DNA from: Sphingobacterium arenae
Lineage (GTDB): Bacteria; Bacteroidota; Bacteroidia; Sphingobacteriales; Sphingobacteriaceae
Reading direction: 5' to 3'
DNA length: 64,000 nt
NCBI RefSeq assembly: GCF_014692505.1
Contig: NZ_JACNYK010000002.1
Span: 806,001 to 870,000, forward strand
Of the stretch, positions 46,515 through 54,917 are shown piece after piece; position 1 is the stretch's first letter, and every line of letters starts with the position of its first letter. A program made the translations under genes and the position numbers. A model generated the notes under the pieces. That model searched no databases. It saw only the letters and a list, made by a program, of their open reading frames with translations, and was not told the origin of the DNA.

Positions 46515-48908
46515 TTAGCGCACGACTGCGCCAATCTCTTGTTCAAAGTTAAGCATTAATTTTTTAATTATAACCTCGATTTGTTTGTCATTTAACGTTT
46601 TTTCTTCGTCTTGCAGTGTAAAACTTAAAGCGTAGGATTTCTTTCCTTCTGGAAGACCAGAACCTTTGTAAACGTCAAAGATGTTGATCTCTTTTAGTAA
46701 TTTGCGTTCAGTTTTCGTTGCTATCCGCGTAAGTTCTTCAAATGTCACCGCATCACCTACTAATAACGATAAATCGCGTCGTACAGCAGGGAACTTGGAT
46801 ACCTCTTGATATTTGATTGTATTCTTACGTATTACCTTTATAACAAGGTCCCAATCAAATTGAGCGAAATAAACTTTTCCATCCAGATCAGCTTTTTTTA
46901 GGTTATCCGTCGAAACGCTGCCTAGTGTCACCAATGTCTTCTGTCCTTTCATGTAGTTCAAGCCATAATCAAAATACGGCCCATCAGCTTCCTGTACTTG
47001 CAAACCCAGAATATTTAACCGCTTGATAAGCGTATCAACAGCCGCTTTCAAATGATAAAAATTCGTCTTTTTGCTCTCCGAGCTCCAATGCTCTTCTATT
47101 TGATCGCCGGCTATACACAACGATAGGTTTTGCCGCTCTTGATACCCCACTTCGGTTTTGAAATACGTTTTACCATACTCAAAATACTTAGCGTTCGGGT
47201 TTTTACGCTTCTGATTGTAGGCTACGGTCGTCAATGCCGAGAACAACAGGTTTTGACGCATGGTGTCTAGATCCGAGCTCAATGGATTAACCAAACGAAC
47301 AGCTGTTTGTTCATCTTCGACAAACGATAGTTTCGTGAGCGAATTGTTCAATATCTCCCGATAACCATTTCCGATTAATAAATCTGCAACTTGGTTTAAC
47401 ACAACTTCCTTATCCGGCTTTTCCGTTGTATTCAACGAAGATTTAATCTGCGGCTTTAGTTCAATATTGTTATAACCGTAGATACGTAATACCTCTTCGA
47501 TAATATCTACCTCTCGCGTAACATCCACTTTATAAGCGGGCACACTAACCGTAATTTCCTCCACATTTTCGTCTGTGATCTCCATGCCGAGAGCCAATAT
47601 AATATCCTTAATCTCTACATACGGAATCTCCTTACCAATAAGTTGCTGTACCCGTCTGTAATTAACCGAGAAAGTGAACGGAAGAACAGGAGCCGGATAA
47701 CAATCTGTAACAGACGAAACCACTGTCCCTCCAGCAATATCTCGAATCATCAGTGCCGCTTTTTGCAATGCATATACAGGCATATTGGGGTCTGTCCCGC
47801 GTTCAAAACGGAAGGAAGAATCTGTTTTTAAGCCGTGGCGTTTCGAGGTCTTACGCACCGACACAGCATCAAAATAAGCAGACTCCAAGAAAATGCTCGT
47901 TGTTGTCCCGCTAACACCAGAATGCTCGCCCCCAAATACACCAGCAATACACATCGGCTTCTCCGCATCTGCAATCACCAAATCTTCTGCTGATAGTTTC
48001 CTTTCGATGCCATCCAATGTTACGAAAGGCTCGTTTTCATCGGCATAACGCACGATTACCTTGTTTCCTGCAATCTTAGCCGTATCAAATGCATGCAGCG
48101 GCTGCCCCAAATCGTGCAATATATAATTTGTGACGTCCACAATATTATTGATAGGCCGCACGCCAATCACATTCAATTTTTCCTTCAACCAATCGGGCGA
48201 CTCGCCCACAGTGATGTCAGAAATAGTTACACCAACATAACGAGGGGCTGCCGTTGATGCTTTTACGTCTACCTGTACGCCTGTCTCTTTTCCTTCTTGA
48301 AACGCAGCAACATCACTTAACGTATATGGTTTACGGAAATACGCGGCTAAATCACGTGCTACGCCTAAATGAGACGCAGCGTCTGCTCGGTTCGGTGTTA
48401 ACCCGATTTCATATCGGAAATCGTCTTGTATGTTATAATAATCTTTTACCCGAGAGCCTACGACCGCATCAGCGTTCAGCTCTACAATGCCGGCATGTGA
48501 AGTTCCTAAACCAATCTCATCCTCACCACACAACATTCCTTCCGAAACTTCTCCTCTAATTTTAGATTTCGTAATCTTAAAAGGCTCTCCATCCGTGGGA
48601 TGGCAATATGTCCCCACTGTGGCTACAATCACCTTTAGCCCTTCTCTTACATTAGGTGCACCGCAAACGATGTGCAATAGTTCCGGTCGGCCGACATCTA
48701 CTGTCGTAACTTTTAATTTATCGGCATTCGGGTGTTGCACGCAGGTTTTCACCTCACCTATAAGTAAGCCCTCCAACCCACCGGGAATGCTTTGCACCGT
48801 TTCTAGCAACTCCACCTCCAACCCTACATCCGTCAAAATTAAGGATAGTTCTTCTGGTGTTTTTTCTATGTCTATATAGTTCTTAAGCCAATTATAAGAA
48901 ATATTCAT
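46515..48908 (-). CDS. pheT: Phenylalanyl-tRNA synthetase beta subunit
   Basis: Beta subunit of the alpha2-beta2 enzyme that charges tRNA-Phe; the alpha gene pheS is not in the window. The 797 residues contain the tRNA-binding EMAP-like domain (about 40-150, GEVKTCVQHPNADKLKVTTV), the B3/4 editing domain, the B5 domain (YRRVQQLIGKEIPY), and the C-terminal anticodon-binding FDX-ACB domain (YQEVSKFPAVRRDLSLLV). It heads the pheT, coiled-coil, zapA set. The leader between its -7 box (49042-49049) and the ATG is about 125 nt and strongly structured. Confidence 0.95.
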   Translation of the reverse strand: MNISYNWLKNYIDIEKTPEELSLILTDVGLEVELLETVQSIPGGLEGLLIGEVKTCVQHPNADKLKVTTVDVGRPELLHIVCGAPNVREGLKVIVATVGTYCHPTDGEPFKITKSKIRGEVSEGMLCGEDEIGLGTSHAGIVELNADAVVGSRVKDYYNIQDDFRYEIGLTPNRADAASHLGVARDLAAYFRKPYTLSDVAAFQEGKETGVQVDVKASTAAPRYVGVTISDITVGESPDWLKEKLNVIGVRPINNIVDVTNYILHDLGQPLHAFDTAKIAGNKVIVRYADENEPFVTLDGIERKLSAEDLVIADAEKPMCIAGVFGGEHSGVSGTTTSIFLESAYFDAVSVRKTSKRHGLKTDSSFRFERGTDPNMPVYALQKAALMIRDIAGGTVVSSVTDCYPAPVLPFTFSVNYRRVQQLIGKEIPYVEIKDIILALGMEITDENVEEITVSVPAYKVDVTREVDIIEEVLRIYGYNNIELKPQIKSSLNTTEKPDKEVVLNQVADLLIGNGYREILNNSLTKLSFVEDEQTAVRLVNPLSSDLDTMRQNLLFSALTTVAYNQKRKNPNAKYFEYGKTYFKTEVGYQERQNLSLCIAGDQIEEHWSSESKKTNFYHLKAAVDTLIKRLNILGLQVQEADGPYFDYGLNYMKGQKTLVTLGSVSTDNLKKADLDGKVYFAQFDWDLVIKVIRKNTIKYQEVSKFPAVRRDLSLLVGDAVTFEELTRIATKTERKLLKEINIFDVYKGSGLPEGKKSYALSFTLQDEEKTLNDKQIEVIIKKLMLNFEQEIGAVVR

Positions 48909-48941
48909 ATGTAAATAGTTTGATCTTTAAAGACCACACGG

Positions 48942-49014
48942 AATATCCAGATTAACTTCTATGAGCTCGCAAACTCGGTTATTTTCATTTGCGCTTTTAC
49001 GAAGCCTGGATATT
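48942..49014 (-). promoter_or_regulatory. Nested stem structure in the pheT 5' leader (repeat copy B)
   Basis: On the minus strand AATATCCAG/CTGGATATT (9 bp), GGCTTC/GAAGTT (6 pairs with two G-U) and CGCAAA/TTTGCG (6 bp) stack into one hairpin. It shares CGAGTTTGCGAGCTCAT-like and ATGAAATATCC-like strings with the region at 30174-30417. It could be a regulatory leader or a dispersed repeat. Confidence 0.5.
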
Positions 49015-49041
49015 TCATGTTGGAATCATTATTTTAGGCAC

Positions 49042-49049
49042 AAAGATAG
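49042..49049 (-). promoter_or_regulatory. Promoter -7 box for pheT
   Basis: On the minus strand TATCTTTG, an exact TAnnTTTG match, about 134 bp before the ATG and just upstream of the structured leader. Confidence 0.5.
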
Positions 49050-49246
49050 TTTTTTTGGAGGGTTCAGTAAAACGTTTTCGATTGATGTTGCATAAAACTG
49101 TCTTTTTTCTTTATTATCTTAGATCATTCTGTCAAACGTCCTTAACGTACAGTAACTTTTCCTCCCCTTTTATAAGCATGGATCAAATGCAGTACCACGG
49201 TCATCTGAATTCTGTCGAGTTTTGTTTTTGTTTCAAATTTAATCCT

Positions 49247-49254
49247 TACTTTTA
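49247..49254 (+). promoter_or_regulatory. Promoter -7 box for the unknown gene at 49279
   Basis: TACTTTTA preceded by AATCCT, with TTTTG repeats 17-25 bp upstream. AATCCTTACTTT also occurs before the S9 peptidase gene. Confidence 0.4.
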
Positions 49255-49278
49255 GGCTCTTTTTAGGGTAGAGAAACA

Positions 49279-50013
49279 ATGAAAATAAACAACAATAACA
49301 ACAATCAGCAGGATAGTTTATTAGGAGACCTTGAAAAAACCATCATCATCAACCAATTGATGGATACTCCTTTTTCTGAACGAGATGAACAGTGGCGGGA
49401 TCATTTTTTAAGTCATATCGATGGTGCAAACCTCAAACTCGGTGAAACCGAAGTAGCTATTAGCAGAGACGGCTTCCCCTATATCCAACTTCAAACGGTA
49501 ACCACGGATGAAAGTTTTCAAGCTTTTGTTATCAAAAACCAACTAGATACCGTGCTAGAGCAAGGCTTTGGCATCACCATTAACGCGCATTTAGATCAAC
49601 CTGACTGGGTTTTTTCTTACGGAGATCTAGTAAACCACAAATTAAACGGTTCTTTTTACACCGACCACAGCATTTTTTCTGATCCGAAAGACTACTTGGG
49701 TATAAACAAAGACGAGGAAATTTTGGTCGGGCAACCTTCAGAAGAGATTTTCCCCGATTTTCTCCGAAGACAAATTCGTGAGTTTTTGCAGTATTCCGGA
49801 GTCAAAAATCCAAAAATCATGTTAATTGCACGTAATTACACCGACGAAGCCCGTGCGTCGCAGGATTTAGTGTTCAATTTTATACCTGTACAATTTCCTT
49901 CGGAGAAAGAATTCAATACGGTCATGAATACCATCCAATGGTTTTTGCCCAAACATTACTCATTTTTCGGTGTGGATGAGCTCGCGATCGAAAATGGGTT
50001 TCACCCACTTTAA
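49279..50013 (+). CDS. Conserved-looking soluble protein of unknown function
   Basis: A 244-residue protein with an Asn-rich start (MKINNNNNNQQ), no signal peptide and no membrane helix. The middle is a mixed alpha/beta domain (GETEVAISRDGFPYIQLQTV, FGITINAHLDQPDWVFSYGD), and the C-terminal half has a helical region and a strand around VFNFIPVQFPSEKEF. I recognise no family or catalytic motif. It precedes a Nudix gene by 27 bp and is probably co-transcribed with it. Confidence 0.65.
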   Translation: MKINNNNNNQQDSLLGDLEKTIIINQLMDTPFSERDEQWRDHFLSHIDGANLKLGETEVAISRDGFPYIQLQTVTTDESFQAFVIKNQLDTVLEQGFGITINAHLDQPDWVFSYGDLVNHKLNGSFYTDHSIFSDPKDYLGINKDEEILVGQPSEEIFPDFLRRQIREFLQYSGVKNPKIMLIARNYTDEARASQDLVFNFIPVQFPSEKEFNTVMNTIQWFLPKHYSFFGVDELAIENGFHPL

Positions 50014-50040
50014 CAAATAACAAAATTAAAATAAACTCAG

Positions 50041-50487
50041 ATGTATTTTAACGTACGCGTTTACGGTCTATTGATTACAGACATCGAGGAAGTTCTTATT
50101 AGTGATGAAAAGACACTCAACGTATCCTTCACTAAATTTCCCGGCGGAGGTCTTGAACATGGCGAAGGACTAATCGACGCCCTAAAACGAGAGTTCATGG
50201 AAGAATGCCAGCTCGAGATAGATATCGTCCGTCATATATATACAACAGACTTTTATGAAAAATCCAGCTTTAATGATAGCCAAATTATCTCCATCTACTA
50301 TCAAGTAGAAGCAAAAAGTCCCCTTTTATTCGATATAAAAACAAGTCCTTTTGACTTCTCGCTAGAAAAACAGCAGGAAAAAATGGAGGTATTTCGGTTT
50401 ATACCTATTGATAGTCTTCAAGAGATGGATCTTACATTCAAAACAGATAAAATGGCCTGGCGTCACTTTAAAAAGTTGATTTTATGA
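50041..50487 (+). CDS. Nudix hydrolase
   Basis: A 148-residue Nudix-fold protein that probably hydrolyses a nucleoside-diphosphate derivative. The Nudix box spans about residues 37-59: Gly37, Glu42, then ALKREFMEEC with the REUxEE metal-binding Glu residues intact. The usual Gly after EE is Cys (Cys56), a tolerated variation. The substrate is unknown. The gene lies 27 bp after the unknown gene at 49279. Confidence 0.85.
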   Translation: MYFNVRVYGLLITDIEEVLISDEKTLNVSFTKFPGGGLEHGEGLIDALKREFMEECQLEIDIVRHIYTTDFYEKSSFNDSQIISIYYQVEAKSPLLFDIKTSPFDFSLEKQQEKMEVFRFIPIDSLQEMDLTFKTDKMAWRHFKKLIL

Positions 50488-50542
50488 AGTCGCCGTTGAT
50501 CGGTTTTTTTGCTTACTTATCCATAAGAATCTATCCCCGACC

Positions 50543-50674
50543 TTAACGTAAAAAATAGGCGAGTGCGATAACGATGACGATACCGACTATAATAATAATC
50601 AGATTTCGTTTACCGTCATTATCTGATTCTGTACTCTTAAATTTATAGTCTCTTTTGAATCTATTCATATCCAT
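50543..50674 (-). CDS. 43-residue single-pass membrane protein
   Basis: A short frame missed by length cut-offs: MDMNRFKRDYKFKSTESDND, then a basic GKR and a hydrophobic helix (about 25-42, rich in Ile/Val) ending in R. A strong Shine-Dalgarno (AAAGGAG, 6 bp spacing) precedes the ATG at 50674, which is unusual in this genome and supports translation. It lies alone between the Nudix gene and rlmH. The function is unknown. Confidence 0.65.
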   Translation of the reverse strand: MDMNRFKRDYKFKSTESDNDGKRNLIIIIVGIVIVIALAYFLR

Positions 50675-50823
50675 AACAACTCCTTTTTCTATAGTGATGA
50701 TATCCTATGTAAACCTAAATAAATTCACTTTTATATGCAAAATACAACGCATATAAAATGAGTTTACTTAGCTCTCCTCTCCCTTTGAGAACATTTAATA
50801 GAGGAAATTTACATAAAAAATAT

Positions 50824-51297
50824 TTATTCGTGGTGGTAAGGTTCTCCACGCAAGATCGTAAATGCCCGATAAAGCTGCTCCACAAAAAACAAACGAACCA
50901 TCTGATGTGAAAATGTCATTTTCGATAAGGATAATTTTTGGTCAGATCGGGCATACACTTCATCCGAAAAACCATATGGCCCACCAATGATAAACACAAT
51001 ATGCTGAACCGAGCTGATCATTTTCTGCTCCAAAAATTTGGCAAACTCAACAGAAGCCAATGATTTCCCACGTTCATCCAACAGCACAACAAAGTCCCCA
51101 TTGCTCAATTGCTTTAAAAGGAGTTCCCCTTCTTTGGCTTTTTGTTGTGCCTGAGTCAAGTGTTTAGCATTTTTAACATCAGGAATAACAGCGATATCAA
51201 AATGTACATAATGCTTCAAACGTTTCACGTAATTTTCCATGCCTATCTTAATAAAACTCTCATCGGTTTTCCCGATACACAGTAAGGTTATTTTCAT
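50824..51297 (-). CDS. rlmH: 23S rRNA pseudouridine-1915 N3-methyltransferase
   Basis: Methylates pseudouridine 1915 in helix 69 of 23S rRNA using SAM. The 157-residue SPOUT protein shows the family features: N-terminal KITLLCIGK, the LLDERGKSLASVEFA strand-helix, the SAM knot FIIGGPYGFSDEV (about 103-115), and the C-terminal LSKMTFSHQMVRLFFVEQLYRAFTILRGEPYHHE. Length matches E. coli RlmH. It is a stand-alone gene divergent from the DUF3078 gene. Confidence 0.95.
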   Translation of the reverse strand: MKITLLCIGKTDESFIKIGMENYVKRLKHYVHFDIAVIPDVKNAKHLTQAQQKAKEGELLLKQLSNGDFVVLLDERGKSLASVEFAKFLEQKMISSVQHIVFIIGGPYGFSDEVYARSDQKLSLSKMTFSHQMVRLFFVEQLYRAFTILRGEPYHHE

Positions 51298-51437
51298 TTT
51301 TGTAAATTTATTTCCATGGCGTTTGACCTATCCAAAAATGTCGTATTTGCAAAATTATATCGTCAGATACAAATAAATTGCTATTTTCGATTGTTATTCA
51401 CATCAAAATTACATTTATTGATAAAATCAAGAAAAAA

Positions 51438-52337
51438 ATGAAGTTATTAAAAACAATTTCTTGCGCCTGCACGCTCTTATTGGGAATCAGCGTAAACGCA
51501 CAAGAAGGTACGCTCGCACAAGATACCACTAAAACTTGGACAATTAAAGGCGAAAACACATTTCTGATTAATCAAAGCTCTTTCACCAACTGGGCCGCGG
51601 GTGGTGTCAACTCGTTTGCCGGAAACCTCATCTTAAATTATGATTTTAATTATAAAAAAGATAAATGGAGCTGGGATAATAAAGTATTGGCCGCCTATGG
51701 ACAGACCTTCCAAAAAGAAACCGATTGGCGTAAAAACGACGACCGGTTTGCATTGAATAGTTTGCTAGGTTACGAAGCATCGGCATACTGGATGTACACC
51801 TTCTTCATGAACTTTAATACACAATTCGCAAATGGGTATAAATACACCGATACCGGAAGAGACAAAATTTCAGCAGGTTTTGCTCCAGCGTACCTGAGTT
51901 TCGGTCCGGGTATGGCCTATAAAAGATCAGACAACTTTAAGGTTAATCTATCCCCAGCCGCCGCTCGGTTTATTTTTGTCACAAATGATTCATTATCGAA
52001 TGTGGGCGCATTCGGTGTCGATCCCGGTAAAAAATCAAGATTTGAATTAGGTGCATCTTTAGATGCTTATTACAAAGTCAACCTAATGGAAAATATATCT
52101 TTGGAAAACATCTTAAAATTGTATTCAAATTACTTGGAAGACCCACAGAATGTGGATGTTGATTATACCGCAAACCTCTTTATGGAAGTGAATCGGTTTA
52201 TCACCGTTAATGCTGGCGTACAGCTACTTTATGATGATAACACCAATGTTCCTAAAGTAAGAAACGGTATAGAGACTGAAGGACCTGGCCTTCAGGTAAG
52301 ACAAATACTCGGTGCCGGGATTACTTATAAATTCTAA
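51438..52337 (+). CDS. DUF3078 secreted protein
   Basis: A 299-residue exported protein with a signal peptide (MKLLKTISCACTLLLGISVNA, cut before QEG) and a DUF3078 beta-rich domain, recognised by FLINQSSFTNWAAGGVNSFAG, WSWDNKVLAAYGQTFQ and WRKNDDRFALNSLLGYEA. Such proteins are predicted outer-membrane beta-barrels of Bacteroidota; the role is unknown. The ATG at 51438 is chosen over one at 51378 because the signal peptide starts there. A -7-like TATTTG with TTTG upstream lies at 51322-51349. Confidence 0.85.
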   Translation: MKLLKTISCACTLLLGISVNAQEGTLAQDTTKTWTIKGENTFLINQSSFTNWAAGGVNSFAGNLILNYDFNYKKDKWSWDNKVLAAYGQTFQKETDWRKNDDRFALNSLLGYEASAYWMYTFFMNFNTQFANGYKYTDTGRDKISAGFAPAYLSFGPGMAYKRSDNFKVNLSPAAARFIFVTNDSLSNVGAFGVDPGKKSRFELGASLDAYYKVNLMENISLENILKLYSNYLEDPQNVDVDYTANLFMEVNRFITVNAGVQLLYDDNTNVPKVRNGIETEGPGLQVRQILGAGITYKF

Positions 52338-52340
52338 CAT

Positions 52341-52381
52341 AAAAAAGCCTGGGCATAATCTGGCGATTCCCCAGGCTTTTA
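52341..52381 (+). terminator. Terminator of the DUF3078 gene
   Basis: AAAAAGCCTGGG pairs with CCCAGGCTTTT around about 16 nt; it begins 4 bp after the stop. Confidence 0.85.
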
Positions 52382-52498
52382 AATATAATCCCGTTAAACG
52401 GGATAATCAACCTAAACCTATTGCAAAGGTATAATATTATTGTTATATCTCCCAATTTTTCTTCTTCTTTTTTACGAAGAAAAACACATATAAAAAGT

Positions 52499-52506
52499 TA
52501 TCTTTG
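52499..52506 (+). promoter_or_regulatory. Promoter -7 box for ribE
   Basis: TATCTTTG, an exact TAnnTTTG match, 18 bp before the ATG. The short leader leaves no space for an FMN riboswitch. Confidence 0.55.
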
Positions 52507-52523
52507 TAAAAAGAACAACGCTT

Positions 52524-53123
52524 ATGTTTACCGGCATTATTGAAACTGTGGGAACAGTTACTAATATCGAAACAGAATTAGGAAATATCCATTTCTATAT
52601 ACAATCTACTATCTCCCATGAGTTGAAAATTGATCAAAGTGTCTCGCACAATGGCGTATGCTTAACAGTTGTGGGCATAATGGAAAATACACATAAAGTA
52701 ACTGCAATTCAAGAAACGTTATTAAAATCTAACTTAGGTCATTTAAAAATTGGCGGATTGGTCAATCTAGAACGCTGTACCCCTACAAATGGTCGATTCG
52801 ATGGCCATATTGTACAGGGACATGTAGACCAAACGGGCACTTGTATAGCAAAGGAAGAACAACAGGGGAGTTGGGTTTTCACCTTTGAATATGAAACTCT
52901 ACAGCAAAATATCACGGTAGAAAAAGGTTCCATCACCGTAAATGGAATCAGTTTAACCGTGATCAATTCGAAGAACAATCAATTTTCAGTTGCCATTATT
53001 CCCTATACGATTGAACACACCAATCTACAAGAAGTAAAAATCGGCGATACCGTTAATTTGGAGTTCGATATTATCGGGAAATACGTATCCAAAATTATGG
53101 AACGTCGTGATTACTCCAAATAA
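52524..53123 (+). CDS. ribE: Riboflavin synthase (alpha subunit)
   Basis: Catalyses dismutation of two 6,7-dimethyl-8-ribityllumazines to riboflavin. The 199 residues are two lumazine-binding repeats: MFTGIIETVG...SVSHNGVCLTV and GRFDGHIVQGHVDQTG...GSITVNGISLTVI, with the catalytic N-terminal MFTGI. It stands apart from other rib genes. Its last 13 bp overlap the end of the convergent ClC gene. Confidence 0.95.
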   Translation: MFTGIIETVGTVTNIETELGNIHFYIQSTISHELKIDQSVSHNGVCLTVVGIMENTHKVTAIQETLLKSNLGHLKIGGLVNLERCTPTNGRFDGHIVQGHVDQTGTCIAKEEQQGSWVFTFEYETLQQNITVEKGSITVNGISLTVINSKNNQFSVAIIPYTIEHTNLQEVKIGDTVNLEFDIIGKYVSKIMERRDYSK

Positions 53124-54907
53124 TGTCCTTGTCTTACCAACAGCGCTCTGTATTTGTTGAATACACTGGATTTTGAAATAAATCCTAAATAACGATCGTT
53201 TTCGTTCACCACAGGCAATATCCACACGTCGTCTTTATTCATCTTCGTCATTACAACCTCCATATTCTCCTGTTCGCGAACTACGTCGTTCGGTTTTTGA
53301 GCTAACTGGTCAAACGTTTTACTAGCGCCCTCTTCTTCACCTAATAAGATAGCAAAAAGTCGTTCACTGTAGATCGTTCCTAACAGTTGACCGTCAGCAT
53401 CGACAATCGGGAATATATTCCGTTTGGAATGAATAATATCTGATTTTCTTTCTAATGGCGTCTCATTTGGGCGCAAAACAACAAAATTTGTTTCTAACAC
53501 ATAGCGGAGTTTCATCATACTCAAAACCGTTCGATCTTTATCTTCGTAGGAAAGTAAATCGCCTGAATCCGCGAGTACTTTCGTATAAATGGAATGTTTA
53601 AGTATGGAGCGATTGATAAGGTAAGATATAGACACAACCAACATCAACGGTACCATAAGGGTGTACCCTCCTGTAATTTCTGCTATCAGAAACAAGCCTG
53701 TTAACGGTGCATGCATAATGCCTGCCAGCGCACCAGCCATTCCGGCTACTACAAAATTCGGCACATTCAGCATCACGACACCAGTTTGATTGATACCGTA
53801 GGCAAAGGCAAAACCAAGTAGCCCTCCCATAACCAAACTCGGACCAAATATTCCTCCGTTTCCACCTCCATTTAACGTAAAAAGGGAAGCTAAAGATTTC
53901 GCAAACAGCGTCAATACGGTATAACATACTATTACGCCCGCCATATGTCTATAATCCGCAAAAAGACTGTTCCTTACAATAGCATCAAACTGTCCGTCCA
54001 GCATTTGTTGGATCGTTAGATATCCTTCTCCATACAACGCGGGAAAAATAAAAATCATCAATCCAAGTGATATCCCACTAAACCATACTTTGTTATAAGG
54101 ATTACGTATTTTTGAAAACCAAGATTTAACCGTTGTGCTTATTTTCGCAAAATAAACAGTATAAAGCCCAACCACTACGGCCAATAATATATAGAAAATA
54201 AGCGCTCCCATCTCCCATTCTGTACTCGTGGTATGAAAAAGAGGTTCACTATATAGAAACCGAGAAACGACAGACGCTAACGCAGCAGAAATCAATAAAG
54301 GGATAAATGCCGGGATAGAAAATTCGGGGAGTAAAATCTCAATAGCGAAAATCATCCCCGCTATAGGACTATTAAAAGCGCCGGCAATTCCAGCCGCAGC
54401 GCCACATGCTAACAACATGGTCGTCTCCTTATATTGTAACCCGAAAAAACGCCCCATATTGGAACCAATTGCCGAACCGCTATAGGCAATCGGCGCCTCC
54501 AAACCACAAGAACCGCCGAAACCTACCGTGATAGCACTCGTCAAGATCTGTGAATGAATATTATGTGGTTCAATACGGCTCGATTTTCTCGAGATAGTAT
54601 AAATAATAGGTGTAATACCATGTTCAAATTTTTTCTTTTTTAAAAACTTTCGTACATATATTACGCTCAATAAAATACCAAGAAGCGGGAGAATCAAATA
54701 AAAAGAATATTTATAATGCCAATCAATATCATTTTGCAATGTGGCAGCAATAAAATGTGTCAAACCTTTTAATAAGGCTGCCGCCAATCCACCTATAATC
54801 CCAACGAGAAAAGCCAGTATAATCAGAAAATTTCGGTTTGATATTTTCCGCATTCGCCACCGGTTTAACTCGTCTAATTTCTTCCTAATATTTACCTTCA
54901 TATTCAT
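53111..54907 (-). CDS. ClC-family chloride channel/transporter with CBS domains
   Basis: A 598-residue membrane protein of the ClC family: about 10-12 membrane helices, the Cl-binding/gating region GGSCGLEAP (external gating Glu137 kept, as in H+/Cl- exchangers), the central GGNGGIFGPSLVMGG, and two C-terminal CBS domains (about 455-598) that may bind adenine nucleotides. The ATG at 54907 is preceded by GGAGG at 5 bp; a TTG at 54928 is also in frame. It lies 10 bp after oxyR on the same strand. Confidence 0.9.
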   Translation of the reverse strand: MNMKVNIRKKLDELNRWRMRKISNRNFLIILAFLVGIIGGLAAALLKGLTHFIAATLQNDIDWHYKYSFYLILPLLGILLSVIYVRKFLKKKKFEHGITPIIYTISRKSSRIEPHNIHSQILTSAITVGFGGSCGLEAPIAYSGSAIGSNMGRFFGLQYKETTMLLACGAAAGIAGAFNSPIAGMIFAIEILLPEFSIPAFIPLLISAALASVVSRFLYSEPLFHTTSTEWEMGALIFYILLAVVVGLYTVYFAKISTTVKSWFSKIRNPYNKVWFSGISLGLMIFIFPALYGEGYLTIQQMLDGQFDAIVRNSLFADYRHMAGVIVCYTVLTLFAKSLASLFTLNGGGNGGIFGPSLVMGGLLGFAFAYGINQTGVVMLNVPNFVVAGMAGALAGIMHAPLTGLFLIAEITGGYTLMVPLMLVVSISYLINRSILKHSIYTKVLADSGDLLSYEDKDRTVLSMMKLRYVLETNFVVLRPNETPLERKSDIIHSKRNIFPIVDADGQLLGTIYSERLFAILLGEEEGASKTFDQLAQKPNDVVREQENMEVVMTKMNKDDVWILPVVNENDRYLGFISKSSVFNKYRALLVRQGHYLE

Positions 54908-54917
54908 GTGGCCTCCA

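Larger units (their letters stand above)
49015..49278. other. Divergent intergenic region between pheT and an unknown gene
   Basis: Holds the pheT -7 box at 49042-49049 (minus) and the -7-like box for the plus-strand gene at 49247-49254. Nothing else was recognised in the AT-rich middle part. Confidence 0.5.

Noticed and set aside
50490-50512. Terminator after the Nudix gene
   Set aside because: Only a 3-bp CCG/CGG stem precedes the T-run, too weak to call.
52382-52523. FMN riboswitch before ribE
   Set aside because: The -7 box lies 18 bp before the ATG and no RFN-type helices could be found. ATCCCGTTAAACGGGAT is only a small hairpin.
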